64,000 bases of DNA from Trujillonella endophytica (lineage in GTDB: Bacteria > Actinomycetota > Actinomycetes > Mycobacteriales > Geodermatophilaceae), in NCBI RefSeq assembly GCF_900110555.1, contig NZ_FOEE01000016.1, positions 32,785 to 96,784 on the forward strand, in the 5' to 3' direction. Below, in pieces: positions 19,476 through 28,640 of the stretch; the stretch's first letter is position 1, and each line of letters starts with the position of its first letter. Made by a program: the position numbers and the translations under genes. The notes under the pieces were generated by a model that was not told the origin of the DNA, searched no databases, and saw only the letters and a list, made by a program, of their open reading frames with translations.

Positions 19476-20195
19476 GTGACTACCGTGCGCGCCCGGCCGA
19501 ACCTGTCCCGACCGCTGGTGATCGGTCTCGTGCTGGCGCTCGTGGTCATCGCCGGCGTCGCCGTCTGGTGGACGCAGCGCGGCGAGGACCCGGACGAGGC
19601 CCTGTGCCGGACGATCAGCGCCGAGGTGGAGGCCCGGGACGACGAGCGTCCGGTCGCCACGGGCGGCGAGGTCGCGGTGATCCTCGGCGACTCCTACAGC
19701 CAGGGCATGCTCCTTCCCGACCAGCGCGAGCAGGCGTGGTCGACGGCGCTGGGCCGCCTGCAGGGGTGGACGACGTACGTCGACGCGATCGGCGGCACCG
19801 GCTTCGTCAACGGGGGCTCGTGCGGCGGGCAGACGTTCGGATCCCGCGTCGAGCACGTCCTGGAGTGGTCCCCGGGGACCGTCGTCGTCCAGGGCGGACT
19901 GAACGACGCGGACGCCGACCCGGCGGAGGTGCAGGAGGCCGCCGGCGAGGTACTGGCGGACCTGTCGGACGTTCCTCGCGTCGTCGTCGTGGGGCCCCCG
20001 ACCACGCCCGGACGCGGGGACGTGACGGCGATCGACGCGGCCCTGGCGGTTGCAGCCGCCGAGGCCGACCGCCAGTACGTCTCCACCGCCGGCTGGACCC
20101 TGCCGTACGGGGACGACGGCCTGCACCCGACCGCCGAGGGGCACCAGCAGTTCGCGGCGATGGTGGCCCAGGCACTGGCGGCCGCCCGGCCATAG
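19476..20195 (+). CDS. membrane-anchored SGNH/GDSL hydrolase
   Basis: 239 residues with an N-terminal signal-anchor (about residues 13-32). Canonical SGNH blocks are VILGDSYSQGM (Ser nucleophile), AIGGTGFVNGG, VVVQGGLNDAD (oxyanion Asn) and DGLHPTAEGH (catalytic Asp/His). It is probably an extracytoplasmic esterase or deacetylase acting on surface glycans. The GTG at 19476 is the only start that includes the full hydrophobic helix. It is followed by a strong hairpin at 20226. Confidence 0.8.
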   Translation: MTTVRARPNLSRPLVIGLVLALVVIAGVAVWWTQRGEDPDEALCRTISAEVEARDDERPVATGGEVAVILGDSYSQGMLLPDQREQAWSTALGRLQGWTTYVDAIGGTGFVNGGSCGGQTFGSRVEHVLEWSPGTVVVQGGLNDADADPAEVQEAAGEVLADLSDVPRVVVVGPPTTPGRGDVTAIDAALAVAAAEADRQYVSTAGWTLPYGDDGLHPTAEGHQQFAAMVAQALAAARP

Positions 20196-20225
20196 CGTTC
20201 CAGGAAGAGACCGATGAGCGGCAGC

Positions 20226-20258
20226 GCCCTCCGTCGGTACGCCGTACCGGCGGAGGGC
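20226..20258. terminator. 15-bp-stem terminator between convergent genes
   Basis: GCCCTCCGTCGGTAC pairs with GTACCGGCGGAGGGC across a three-base GCC loop, with one U-G pair in the plus transcript. It lies between the SGNH stop (20195) and the end of the convergent secreted-protein gene (20275). A second hairpin, 20272-20296 (10-bp arms, 5-nt loop), covers that gene's stop codon. Confidence 0.75.
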
Positions 20259-20274
20259 ACTGGCTCGGGTGCAG

Positions 20275-21141
20275 CTACTTCCGGGAGAAGTAGCTGACGC
20301 AGGCACCCTGGTTGCGGAACACCGGCTCGTCGCTGGTGGCCCAGCCGCCGTTCTTGCAGTCGTTCTTCCCGGTCAGCCGGACCGGGGCCTCGCCCGCCTC
20401 GAAGTCGTAGGTGACGTCGACGCCGCTCCTCGTGGCGATGTGGAGCGCGTCGGCCGCGCCCACGACGCCGGCGTTGTACGAACCCTGGTTGAAGCCGATG
20501 CTGCCGTGGAAATCTGCCCCGGCCGGTGTCGAGGGCGACCGGAGGCTGGTGGAGTCCTCCTGGATCGTCGCGTCAGGGTAGAGATCGAGGAGCTCGTTGA
20601 TCGAGCACGGCGCATCCTGCGGGCACGCGCCGATCTGCCCGCTCCACCACTCGGACTCGCCGCCGTGCCACGCGTCCCACGTCTGCCAGACGCCTGGGTG
20701 CACAGCGCCGTTGCCGTAGAAGTCGTCCTGATAGGGCTCGTAGACGAGGTAGGCGTCGACGACGCCGTCGGAATCGCGGTCCAACCGGATGTTGAGCGCG
20801 GGGGTGCCGGGGTTCCCCGCCGGTGCCTCGACCACGTACGTGGCGTAGCCGAGCGCGGTGATGTCGGCGAGCCGTGTGTCGTCATGGGCGTCGGTCAGCA
20901 GCTGCACCTTTGCAGGGTTGCTGGGCGTGTCCAACAGCACGGCTCCGTTGCCGAGCGCCCCTCCGTACTCCTCGGTCCACGTGAGCGACCCGTCCGGGCG
21001 CGTGTCAGCGGTGTGCCACTCCCCGGTGCCGTCAGGCGCGTACACCTGTTCGGTCGTCGGGGCAGCCGATGCTGCCCCCGAAGTGGTCAGCACGGCGGCA
21101 GCCGCCGCTGCGGTGATGAACGTGATCCGTCGCGAGTTCAT
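20275..21141 (-). CDS. secreted protein of unknown function
   Basis: 288 residues. A clear Sec signal peptide is present: basic MNSRR, a hydrophobic Ala-rich core and an ASAAP cleavage region near residue 27. The mature protein is acidic and rich in Asp, Gly, Trp and Tyr, with a NIRLDRDSDGVVDAYLVYEP stretch that looks calcium-binding-like. It has paired Cys (GACPQDAPCS) and ends in DCKNGGWATSDEPVFRNQGACVSYF. That Lys-Asn-Gly-Gly-Trp / Phe-Asn-Gln-Gly-Cys-Val-Ser pattern is a common C-terminal element of actinobacterial secreted proteins. No enzymatic motif is seen. ATG 21141 has GGAG upstream. It is slightly lower in GC than its neighbours. Confidence 0.7.
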   Translation of the reverse strand: MNSRRITFITAAAAAAVLTTSGAASAAPTTEQVYAPDGTGEWHTADTRPDGSLTWTEEYGGALGNGAVLLDTPSNPAKVQLLTDAHDDTRLADITALGYATYVVEAPAGNPGTPALNIRLDRDSDGVVDAYLVYEPYQDDFYGNGAVHPGVWQTWDAWHGGESEWWSGQIGACPQDAPCSINELLDLYPDATIQEDSTSLRSPSTPAGADFHGSIGFNQGSYNAGVVGAADALHIATRSGVDVTYDFEAGEAPVRLTGKNDCKNGGWATSDEPVFRNQGACVSYFSRK

Positions 21142-21408
21142 GATCTCTGGTTCTCCGGTCCATCGGGCCCTACTTGGCCGGCGTATGAGAGCAGCGCTGT
21201 CGAGCCGGGTCCAGCAGCCACCGAGCAGGGTGGGGCTCGCGAGGTCGAGGACACGGGAGGGGGCAAACAGGGCCCTTGGGACATCACGGTTCCGGTACGC
21301 CCGCCGACACGGCCGCCGGATCGCCGGGCGCTCGGGTCGCCTGCCTACCGTCGGGGTCGATGTCGCGACGGCGCGACGGCACTCGAGCACGACGGGGGAC
21401 GCACGACG

Positions 21409-22989
21409 ATGACGCAGAGTCTCTGCGGGAACTGCGGCACGGGGTTGCAGTACGGCTCCGGCTGGTGCCCGGGCTGCGGGATGGCCGTGACGCCGGCGGT
21501 TCCGGCACCGGCGGCACCGTCGTTCGCCGGCCAGGCCCCGCCCGTGCAGCCCCCCTACGTGCCGCAGCCCCCGTACGAGCCCCGGACCTCGCCGATGCCG
21601 TACCCGCAGGGCGCGCCGGTGCCACCGCCCGGCTACGGCGCGGCCCCGTACGGCGCGGCCCCGTACGGCTCCTCGCCCTACGGCGGCGGTCCGGGCGTTC
21701 CCCCGCCGGGTTGGAGCGCGGTCGAGGCGCTGCTCACCGGCGACTGGCTGGGCCCGGCGAAGTCCGCGGTGCTCGCCGTGGTGGCGATGCTCGGCGTCTC
21801 GCTGTTCGGCATGCTGCTCATCGCCAACGGGGACCTGGGCTTCGCGGAGACGCTGGTGCTGATCCTCGCCGGGGTGTGCCTCGCGGTCGGCGGCGACGCG
21901 TTCGCCGAGGCCGAGGCCGACTCGTTCGACTCCGCCACGGCGTCGGTCAGCATCGGGGTGCTGCCGCTGACGGTCACGCTCGTCGGGATGCTCGTCCTCG
22001 GCGCCACGTTCGCCCGCCGGCTGCGCCGGGGCGAGGTCGCCCGCGGCCGCGACGTGCTCGCCGACCTGGTGCGGACCGCGCTGGTCTTCGCGCTGCTGTT
22101 CATCCCGCTGCCGCTGCTGGCCCGCTACACGCCGGACCGGTTCGACGACGGCGGCCTCGGCGAGCTGGTGGACCTGAACGGCCGGCTGGGCGTCGGCGTG
22201 TGGTCGACGCTGTTCGGCGCGCTGCTGTTCGCCGTCGCGACGACGGGCCTGGTGGCACTGCTGCGGCGCTCGGCACCGTTGCTCGGCCGGTTCCGGCCGC
22301 GGGTGATGCCCGCACTGCGGGGCGCGCTGGTGGTGTTCGCGGCCGGCACCGTGGGGGCCGTCGTCTTCATGATCTGGGCGCTGGCCGAGAACGGCGGGGA
22401 GGAGGGCGTGCCGCAGTTCCTCGGCGTCTCGCTGCTGGCCTTCGTCAACGCGACGCTGGCCGTCGTCCTGTGGGCGGCCGGAGGGCAGCTGACCGGGGAG
22501 GGCGGGCTCACCGACGAGATCACCGGCACCAGCTCGATCGACCTGCTGACCTTCACCGACGTCCACGGGGCCTTCTGGCTGGCGCCGGTGGTGCTGTTCG
22601 CCGTGATGCAGACCGTGGCGGTCGTGGTGGTTCTGCGGCAGCACACGATGCTGACGGCCCGGCTGGAGGGCCTGCGGTTCGCCGCCGCGCTCGCGTTCGT
22701 GGCGCTGGTCGCCGCCCTGCTGCTGCGGTTCGCCGTGGACTCGTCGACGGGCGGTGGCGGCTTCCGCGCCGGCGTCAGCGTCGAGGAGACCTTCAACCCG
22801 TTCCTGGTCGCCTTCATCCTCGCGCTGTGGGGTGCGGTCACGGGCCTGCTGGCGCCGGCGATCGCGGCGGGGCTCCCGCCGAACGTCGTGCAGGCGGTCC
22901 GCCGCCGCTACGGCATGGCGGACGCGCCGGTGGCGCCCCCTGCTCCCGCTCCCGTCCAGCCGCCCGCGCCGCCGCAGCACTGGCAGTAG
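21409..22989 (+). CDS. zinc-ribbon polytopic membrane protein
   Basis: 526 residues. The N-terminus holds a zinc ribbon (CGNCG...CPGCG, residues 6-25), then a Pro/Tyr-rich linker with GYGAAPYGAAPYG repeats. About ten hydrophobic segments follow between residues 115 and 500, and a Pro/Ala-rich tail ends in QPPAPPQHWQ. I recognise no transporter or enzyme motif. It is divergent from the secreted protein at 20275 with 267 bp between starts, which should contain both promoters. Function unknown. Confidence 0.7.
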   Translation: MTQSLCGNCGTGLQYGSGWCPGCGMAVTPAVPAPAAPSFAGQAPPVQPPYVPQPPYEPRTSPMPYPQGAPVPPPGYGAAPYGAAPYGSSPYGGGPGVPPPGWSAVEALLTGDWLGPAKSAVLAVVAMLGVSLFGMLLIANGDLGFAETLVLILAGVCLAVGGDAFAEAEADSFDSATASVSIGVLPLTVTLVGMLVLGATFARRLRRGEVARGRDVLADLVRTALVFALLFIPLPLLARYTPDRFDDGGLGELVDLNGRLGVGVWSTLFGALLFAVATTGLVALLRRSAPLLGRFRPRVMPALRGALVVFAAGTVGAVVFMIWALAENGGEEGVPQFLGVSLLAFVNATLAVVLWAAGGQLTGEGGLTDEITGTSSIDLLTFTDVHGAFWLAPVVLFAVMQTVAVVVVLRQHTMLTARLEGLRFAAALAFVALVAALLLRFAVDSSTGGGGFRAGVSVEETFNPFLVAFILALWGAVTGLLAPAIAAGLPPNVVQAVRRRYGMADAPVAPPAPAPVQPPAPPQHWQ

Positions 22990-23164
22990 TTCCGCCGCCG
23001 CGCGGGGCTGTGCGCAGGGTTACCGCTGAGTGCGGGTAGTCGGGGCGACCAGCGGATATCCCTGGAGGACGACGGCCGGGTCGGCTGATGGCCATCTCGG
23101 CCAATAGGCTCACCGGCTCACGGGGAAGACGTGCGCAGCGGGGCCGCGTCGAGACGGGAGACCG

Positions 23165-23905
23165 ATGCCGCAGGTACAGCTGTCGTGGGGGAGTGCCACC
23201 CACATCGGGCAGCGCGAGGAGAACCAGGACCGGTTCCTCGCCGTGCCTCCGGTGTTCGCCGTCGCCGACGGGATGGGTGGCCATGCAGCCGGTGCCGAGG
23301 CGGCGCAGAAGGCGGTCGACTCCCTGTCGAAGACGATCGGGCAGCCCACCCTCACGGTGCAGGCGCTGCAGGACGCCATCCGCATGGCCGACGAGGGCAT
23401 CCGCTCCCTGGGCGAGGCCGACATCTCCATGGTGGGCGCCGGCACGACCGTGGCCGGCGTGGCCCTGGTGGAGGACGCGGGGGAGCTGTGCTGGGCCGTG
23501 TTCCACATCGGCGACTCGCGCGTCTACGCCTGGACGCCGACCTCGTGGGGTCAGGTGACCGTCGACCACTCGCTGGTGCAGGTGCTCATCGAGAGCGGGC
23601 ACGTGGCGCCGGAGAACGCCGCCACGCATCCGCAGCGGAACATCGTGACCCGCGCGCTCGGCGTGGGCGCCGGTGGAGATGCCGATGTGACGATGCTGCC
23701 GGTGGGGGAAGGGCAGCGCTTCCTCGTCTGCTCGGACGGGCTGTCCAACGAGGTGCCCGAGGACCGGCTCGCTGAGCTCATCGGCAGCGACACCACGCCG
23801 GATGTCACGGCGCAGCGGATGGTCGCCGAGGCGGTCGAGAACGGTGGCCGCGACAACATAGCCGCCGTGGTCCTGCACGTCGTCGACGTGCTGCCCAGCG
23901 GCTAG
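23165..23905 (+). CDS. PP2C-family protein serine/threonine phosphatase
   Basis: 246 residues, the compact bacterial PPM/Stp/PstP catalytic domain without a membrane anchor. Metal-site motifs are GQREENQDRF, FAVADGMGGHAAGAEA, FHIGDSRVYAW, DHSLVQ, NIVTRALG, VCSDGLSNEV and GGRDNIAAVV; the final Asp is in the family-invariant position. It would dephosphorylate Ser/Thr-kinase substrates in the cytoplasm. No kinase gene is adjacent. The ATG at 23165 follows GACGGGAGACC. It converges on the LCP gene with a 76-bp gap. Confidence 0.92.
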   Translation: MPQVQLSWGSATHIGQREENQDRFLAVPPVFAVADGMGGHAAGAEAAQKAVDSLSKTIGQPTLTVQALQDAIRMADEGIRSLGEADISMVGAGTTVAGVALVEDAGELCWAVFHIGDSRVYAWTPTSWGQVTVDHSLVQVLIESGHVAPENAATHPQRNIVTRALGVGAGGDADVTMLPVGEGQRFLVCSDGLSNEVPEDRLAELIGSDTTPDVTAQRMVAEAVENGGRDNIAAVVLHVVDVLPSG

Positions 23906-23981
23906 GCCGGCCGGACGTACAGCCGCACCCGGGAGATCCCGTAGAGGTGCTTCAGTCGGCCCGCTGAGCGGCGAGCCTCCC

Positions 23982-25079
23982 TCATCGAGGTACGTCGGGC
24001 AGGGATTCGTCACCGAACTCGGCGGCGTTGGCGGCCAGGGAGTCGCTGCGCAGGTAGGTCCACATGCGCTCGCCCGTCACGGTGTCGAGGTAGACGACGC
24101 TCGCGGAGCCCTCGCGACCGGTCCCGAGGATGGGCGCGGTGAAGGACTCGACGTTCTCCGGGCGCAGGTTGCGCAGCGAGTAGGCCAGCGAGAACAGGTC
24201 GGTGTTGCTCAACGTGTCGTCGACCGCCACCGCGCCGGTCACCGCTCGCAGGGCCGCATCCAGGCGCCCGGGGTCGGTGAACGTGTCGCTGCTGAACAGC
24301 TTGGTGAACATCGCCTCGAGGAACTGCTGCTGGCGCCGGACGCGGTCGAAGTCGCCGCCCTCCAGCCCGTACCGCTGGCCCAGGTACCAGCGGGCCGCGG
24401 CGCCGTCGAGGTGGTTCACGCCGGCCGGGAAGGTGTACGGCCCGTTGGTCGTCTCCTCCGCGACGACGACGTTCACGCCGCCGAGGTCGTCGGTCACCTG
24501 GATGATGCCCTGGAAGTCGATCGTCACGTAGTGGTCGATGCGCACGCCGGTGAGCTGCTCGACGGTCTGGATGAGCAGGGTCGGCCCGCCGAACGCGTAG
24601 GCGGCGTTGATCTTGTTCCGGCCGTGACCGGGGATGTCGACCCACGAGTCGCGGGGGATCGAGACGAGCTGTGCGTGCCGGCGGTCACCAGCGAACCGCG
24701 CGATCATGATGGCGTCGGATCGGCCGCCCTCGGCTACGCCGTCGTCGGTCGTCTCACGGGTGTCGGATCCGACGAGCAGGAACGTCACCGGATCCTCGGC
24801 GGTCGGCTGCTCCGGCGTCGGCGCGGCCGGCCGCGAGTCCTCGTCGAGGTCGTCGAACACGCCGGCGACCCGGTCGATGTTCCCGGCGTACCGGTCGGCC
24901 AGGAACCAGATGCCCCCGCCGACGAGAACGGTGAGGACCAGCGTCAGCGCGCCGGCAGCGGTCAGCGCGCGACGGAGCCGGCGCCGGGGCGGCGGCTCCG
25001 CGTCCCGAGTGGATGCGGCTCCGACGGAGTCAGGTTCAGCGGTTCGTTCGGAACCGTCGTACGGCACGTCCGTGCTCAT
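23982..25079 (-). CDS. LytR-CpsA-Psr (LCP) family glycopolymer ligase
   Basis: 365 residues: a cytoplasmic polar N-terminus, one membrane helix (about 38-60) and an extracytoplasmic LCP domain. Family residues are FLLVGSDTRE, GRSDAIMIARF, LVSIPRDSWVDIPG, NKINAAYAFGG, a DHYVTIDFQGI block, and RVRRQQQFLEAMF with the conserved Arg pair. LCP enzymes transfer undecaprenyl-linked polymers (teichoic acid, arabinogalactan, capsule) to peptidoglycan. This fits the neighbouring exopolysaccharide genes. A GGGGG inverted repeat lies about 70-85 bp upstream. Confidence 0.9.
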   Translation of the reverse strand: MSTDVPYDGSERTAEPDSVGAASTRDAEPPPRRRLRRALTAAGALTLVLTVLVGGGIWFLADRYAGNIDRVAGVFDDLDEDSRPAAPTPEQPTAEDPVTFLLVGSDTRETTDDGVAEGGRSDAIMIARFAGDRRHAQLVSIPRDSWVDIPGHGRNKINAAYAFGGPTLLIQTVEQLTGVRIDHYVTIDFQGIIQVTDDLGGVNVVVAEETTNGPYTFPAGVNHLDGAAARWYLGQRYGLEGGDFDRVRRQQQFLEAMFTKLFSSDTFTDPGRLDAALRAVTGAVAVDDTLSNTDLFSLAYSLRNLRPENVESFTAPILGTGREGSASVVYLDTVTGERMWTYLRSDSLAANAAEFGDESLPDVPR

Positions 25080-25148
25080 GTCGTCCCCCGTCCGGCAGGC
25101 ATTCCGCCCGAGGGTAGGAGCACGGACGACGGCCGGTCACCCGCCGTT

Positions 25149-25162
25149 CCCCCGGTAGGGGG
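25149..25162. promoter_or_regulatory. inverted repeat CCCCC-GGTA-GGGGG upstream of LCP gene
   Basis: A perfect 5-bp-arm repeat within TTCCCCCGGTAGGGGGAGG, about 70-85 bp upstream of the LCP start and after the stop of the preceding small gene. It shares GTAGGGGGAG with a site at 51527 and resembles one at 39669. It is a candidate regulator-binding site; a terminator for the small gene is the alternative. Confidence 0.35.
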
Positions 25163-25177
25163 AGGTGGGCCCGGGTG

Positions 25178-25372
25178 TCAGCCCGCCCGATTCCCACCGA
25201 GGGTCGGGGAGAGCAGGTCCTCGGCGGAGGGCCTGGCGAGGGGAGATCGAACCCGGCTGCCACGAGTGCTGCCATCGCGCCGGTCGGCCACATGAACGAC
25301 CCCACCGATCAGCAACCCGGCGAGGACGGCGATGACCAGCCAGCCGAGAAGGACGAGCCACAGCCAGGTCAC
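25178..25372 (-). CDS. small single-pass membrane protein (64 aa), ADRR-module family
   Basis: The GTG start follows GAGGAG. An N-terminal membrane helix (WLWLVLLGWLVIAVLAGLLIG) runs into VVHVADRRD and then a basic, Ser/Pro-rich tail. The same layout (aromatic helix, Gly-x-x-Ile-Gly, Ala-Asp-Arg-Arg) occurs at 44646 and in the first 35 residues of the protein at 45280, so this is a genuine small-protein family in the window. No known function. It may be co-transcribed with the LCP gene, 98 bp downstream. Confidence 0.6.
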   Translation of the reverse strand: MTWLWLVLLGWLVIAVLAGLLIGGVVHVADRRDGSTRGSRVRSPLARPSAEDLLSPTLGGNRAG

Positions 25373-25603
25373 GGAGCGCTCCTCGTCGAGCGGTCGGGTG
25401 ATAGTGGTGTCGCCCGCACCTGAGCCGGGCACTGCACATCTTCCCGGCCCCTCGGAGGTCAAACCTTGCAGGGGGTGCAGATCGCGGAATCGTGGCCTCA
25501 CGAGCCGCTGATTGCCGGGCGGTCGCGCTCGGCGCGCAGATCGCGTGGCCGCATGCTCAACTGTGAGTCGAACTGTTCTGAGCCGCGTGCGAAGGCAGGA
25601 GCG

Positions 25604-26920
25604 ATGCGCATCTCGGTCGTCGGCTGCGGATATCTCGGAGCAGTTCACGCGGCGTCACTCGTCGAGTGGGGTCACGAGGTCATCGGCATCGACGTCGACC
25701 CGCGCAAGGTCGGCGATCTCAGCGCCGGTCGGGCGCCTTTCTTCGAGCCCGGTTTCGCCGAGCTCCTGCGCCATGGCCTTGCATCCGGGCAGCTGAGCTT
25801 CACGACCGACATCGTCGAGGCGGCCGGAAGCGCCGTTCACTTCATCTGTGTCGGGACGCCGCAGCAGCACGGCGAGTACGCCGCCGACCTCCACTTCGTC
25901 CAGGAGGCTGCCGAGTCGCTGCTGCGCGTGCTGGAGCCGGGTGATCTCGTCGTCGGCAAGTCCACCGTGCCTGTAGGCACTGCCGCCCGGCTGGCCGACA
26001 TGGTGGCAGAGAAGGTGCCAGGTGCGTTGCTGGCCTGGAACCCGGAGTTCCTCCGCGAAGGATTCGCGGTCCAGGACACCCTGCATCCCGACCGGCTGGT
26101 GTACGGCGTCCCCGACCATGCCAGGGCCGACAGCGAACGTGTGCTCGACGAGGTCTATGCACCCGTCGTGGCCCGGGGAGTCCCGAAGGTCGTGACCGAC
26201 TACGCCACCGCGGAGATGGTGAAGACGGCGGCCAACTCCTTTCTCGCCACGAAGATCAGTTTCATCAACGCGATGGCCGAGTTGTGCGAGGCCACGGGTG
26301 CGGACGTGAAGTTGTTGGCGGATGCGATCGGCTACGACGACCGGATCGGTCGCAAGTTCCTCAATGCCGGGCTGGGCTTCGGCGGGGGCTGTCTGCCCAA
26401 GGACATCCGCGCGTTCATGGCTCGGGCCGGGGAGCTGGGTGCCGATCAGGCGCTGACGTTCCTGCGGGAGGTGGACAACATCAACATGCGCCGGCGGATC
26501 CGGATGGTGGAGCTGGCTCGTGAGGTGTGTGACGGGTCGTTGCTGGGCAAGCGGGTGGCGGTGCTGGGGGCGGCGTTCAAGCCTGACTCCGATGACATTC
26601 GCGATTCCCCGGCGCTCAATGTCGCCGCGCAGTTGCAGTTGCAGGGCGCGGTGGTGCGGGTGACCGATCCGGCTGCGGTGGACAACAGCCGGAAGTTGTG
26701 GCCGCAGCTCGACTATGCCGACACCGCGGAGGAGGCGGCCGAGCGGGCCGACGCCGTGCTGGTGCTGACCGAGTGGAAGCAGTACCGCGAGCTCGACCCG
26801 GTCGCCTTCGGCGGGGTGGTGGCGCAGAGGCGTGTGCTCGACGGGCGTAACGCCCTGGATCGCGATTCGTGGACCGCGGCCGGCTGGACCTACCGCGCAC
26901 TGGGGCGCCGGGCGGGCTGA
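25604..26920 (+). CDS. ugd: UDP-glucose 6-dehydrogenase
   Basis: 438 residues. It oxidises UDP-glucose to UDP-glucuronate for acidic exopolysaccharide. Signatures are SVVGCGYLGAVHAA (NAD-binding), FICVGTPQ, GKSTVPVGTA, WNPEFLREG, EMVKTAANSFLATKISFINA, and the catalytic-Cys motif GFGGGCLPKD. The C-terminal domain has LGAAFKPDSDDIRDSPAL. The ATG at 25604 follows AAGGCAGGAG. Base use shifts inside the gene: its second half uses TTG and other T-ending codons more than its neighbours, hinting at recombination or transfer. It opens the first exopolysaccharide block. Confidence 0.93.
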   Translation: MRISVVGCGYLGAVHAASLVEWGHEVIGIDVDPRKVGDLSAGRAPFFEPGFAELLRHGLASGQLSFTTDIVEAAGSAVHFICVGTPQQHGEYAADLHFVQEAAESLLRVLEPGDLVVGKSTVPVGTAARLADMVAEKVPGALLAWNPEFLREGFAVQDTLHPDRLVYGVPDHARADSERVLDEVYAPVVARGVPKVVTDYATAEMVKTAANSFLATKISFINAMAELCEATGADVKLLADAIGYDDRIGRKFLNAGLGFGGGCLPKDIRAFMARAGELGADQALTFLREVDNINMRRRIRMVELAREVCDGSLLGKRVAVLGAAFKPDSDDIRDSPALNVAAQLQLQGAVVRVTDPAAVDNSRKLWPQLDYADTAEEAAERADAVLVLTEWKQYRELDPVAFGGVVAQRRVLDGRNALDRDSWTAAGWTYRALGRRAG

Positions 26921-27069
26921 ACGCGCGTGTCTTCGCGTTATGCCCGTAACAGATGTGACTGGACTGACTACAGCGGGCCCCTTCCGTAATACGTCATGGG
27001 TCCTTAGCCTTTGCGACGCCGGTTGAACGCTGAAGTTCACCGACCTATCCGCAGGATCTGTCCCCACCT

Positions 27070-27085
27070 TCCGCATTGGTGCGGA
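27070..27085. promoter_or_regulatory. short hairpin/operator upstream of sugar transferase
   Basis: TCCGCA-TTGG-TGCGGA is a perfect 6-bp-arm inverted repeat 32 bp before the ATG at 27117, and a further half-copy (GTTCCGCAC) follows at 27091-27099. The 196-bp gap after ugd is relatively AT-rich, so a promoter for the sugar-transferase genes is likely here. The repeat could be an operator or a 5'-UTR hairpin. Confidence 0.3.
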
Positions 27086-27116
27086 CTGATGTTCCGCACG
27101 GGGGTGCGCTGGCTCC

Positions 27117-28625
27117 ATGGCTGTGACGCGTGACGAAGCCGTTCGTCAACCCGAGATCGTCCGCAGCCGCGGCTGGAGCTTCCTGGCTCCTCGCCTCCGC
27201 GGCGAGGGCACGACCGCGCGGCGGGCCTGGCGTGGAACCTACGTCCGCCGTCTCATGGCCGTCGACGCGGTCATCGCCGGGATCGCCGCCACCGTCGGCT
27301 ACGTGGTCCGCTTCGGGCCGGCGGACGCGCCGACCGCCCACGCCCCCTTCGCCCTCGCCGTGCTGCTGCCGGGCGTCTGGGTGCTGGCGATGCTCGTCGG
27401 TCGCGCGTACGAGCAGCGCTTCCTGTGGGTCGGGCCGGAGGAGTTCCGCCGGGTCTTCGTCGCAGCGATGATGATGCTGGCCGCCGTCGGCACCGTGTCC
27501 TGGGCGTTCAAGCTCGACGTCGCCCGCGGGTTCGTCGTCCTCGCGTTGCCGCTGGCCGCCGTGCTCACCCTCGGCGCTCGGTACGCCCAGCGGCAGGCGC
27601 TGCACCGCACCCGCCGGCACGGCCACAACATGCAGACGACGATCCTCGTCGGCCACCGTGGTGGCGTCGCCGCCATGGACGAGCAACTCGACCGCGAAGC
27701 ATTCCACGGCTACCGGGTCATCGGCTGCTGCCTGCCTGCCGGCCAGCAGAGCGAGGGCAAGGACGCGTTCCACGGCCTCCCCGTGCTCGGCGACCTGTCC
27801 GAGGTCACCGCGGTCGTCAAGGCGTACGAGGTCGACACCGTCGCCGTCCTGCCGTGCCCCGAGCTGGACGGGCCGGCGCTGCGCCGCCTCGGGTGGGAGC
27901 TCGAGGACACCGACGCCGAGCTCCTGCTCGCTCCGGCCGTCACCGAGATCGTCGGCCCGCGGGTCCGCATCCGCCCCGTCTGCGGCCTGCCGCTGCTGCA
28001 CATGGAGCGCCCCGAGCTGAAGGGCATCCGGCGGCTCACCAAGGCGGCCTTCGACCGCGCCAGCGCGGCCCTCGGTTTGCTGTTCCTCGCCCCCGTGCTG
28101 ATCGCCGTGGCCCTGACCGTCGCCGTCACCAGCCGCGGGCCGGTGTTCTTCCGCCAGGAGCGCGTCGGCCGCGACGGGCGCACCTTCTCGATGCTGAAGT
28201 TCCGCACCATGGTCGTCGGCGCCGACCGGATGGTCGAGCAGCTCACCGCCGCCAGTGACGGCAACGGCGTGCTGTTCAAGAAGAAGGTCGATCCGCGGGT
28301 CACCCGCGTCGGCCGGACCCTGCGCCGGTACTCGCTCGACGAGCTGCCGCAGCTCATCAACGTGGTCAAGGGCGACATGAGCCTCGTCGGCCCGCGCCCG
28401 CCGCTGCAGAGCGAGGTCGAGAAGTACGGCTACGACATGCACCGCCGCTTCCTGGTCAAGCCCGGCCTGACCGGCCTGTGGCAGGTCAGCGGCCGGTCGG
28501 ACCTGTCGTGGGACGACTCGGTGCGCATCGACGTCCGCTACGTCGAGAACTGGTCGCTCGCCTTCGACTTCATGATCCTCTGGAAGACCGCCGGTGCCGT
28601 GCTCCGCGGCAGCGGGGCCTACTGA
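27117..28625 (+). CDS. polyprenyl glycosylphosphotransferase (initiating sugar transferase), copy 1
   Basis: 502 residues of the WbaP/CpsE/ExoY type. The enzyme puts the first sugar-1-phosphate onto undecaprenyl phosphate. Four or five N-terminal membrane segments (to about residue 160) are followed by a Rossmann-like domain and then the catalytic domain after a last hydrophobic helix near 320-340. Catalytic motifs are RQERVGRDGRTFSMLKFRTM, RRYSLDELPQLINVVKGDMS, LVGPRPPL, and KPGLTGLWQVSGRSDLSWDD. It is about 55-60% similar by eye to the protein at 61490. It is followed after 15 bp by a tyrosine phosphatase gene. Confidence 0.92.
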   Translation: MAVTRDEAVRQPEIVRSRGWSFLAPRLRGEGTTARRAWRGTYVRRLMAVDAVIAGIAATVGYVVRFGPADAPTAHAPFALAVLLPGVWVLAMLVGRAYEQRFLWVGPEEFRRVFVAAMMMLAAVGTVSWAFKLDVARGFVVLALPLAAVLTLGARYAQRQALHRTRRHGHNMQTTILVGHRGGVAAMDEQLDREAFHGYRVIGCCLPAGQQSEGKDAFHGLPVLGDLSEVTAVVKAYEVDTVAVLPCPELDGPALRRLGWELEDTDAELLLAPAVTEIVGPRVRIRPVCGLPLLHMERPELKGIRRLTKAAFDRASAALGLLFLAPVLIAVALTVAVTSRGPVFFRQERVGRDGRTFSMLKFRTMVVGADRMVEQLTAASDGNGVLFKKKVDPRVTRVGRTLRRYSLDELPQLINVVKGDMSLVGPRPPLQSEVEKYGYDMHRRFLVKPGLTGLWQVSGRSDLSWDDSVRIDVRYVENWSLAFDFMILWKTAGAVLRGSGAY

Positions 28626-28640
28626 CCGCACAATGTCCGC

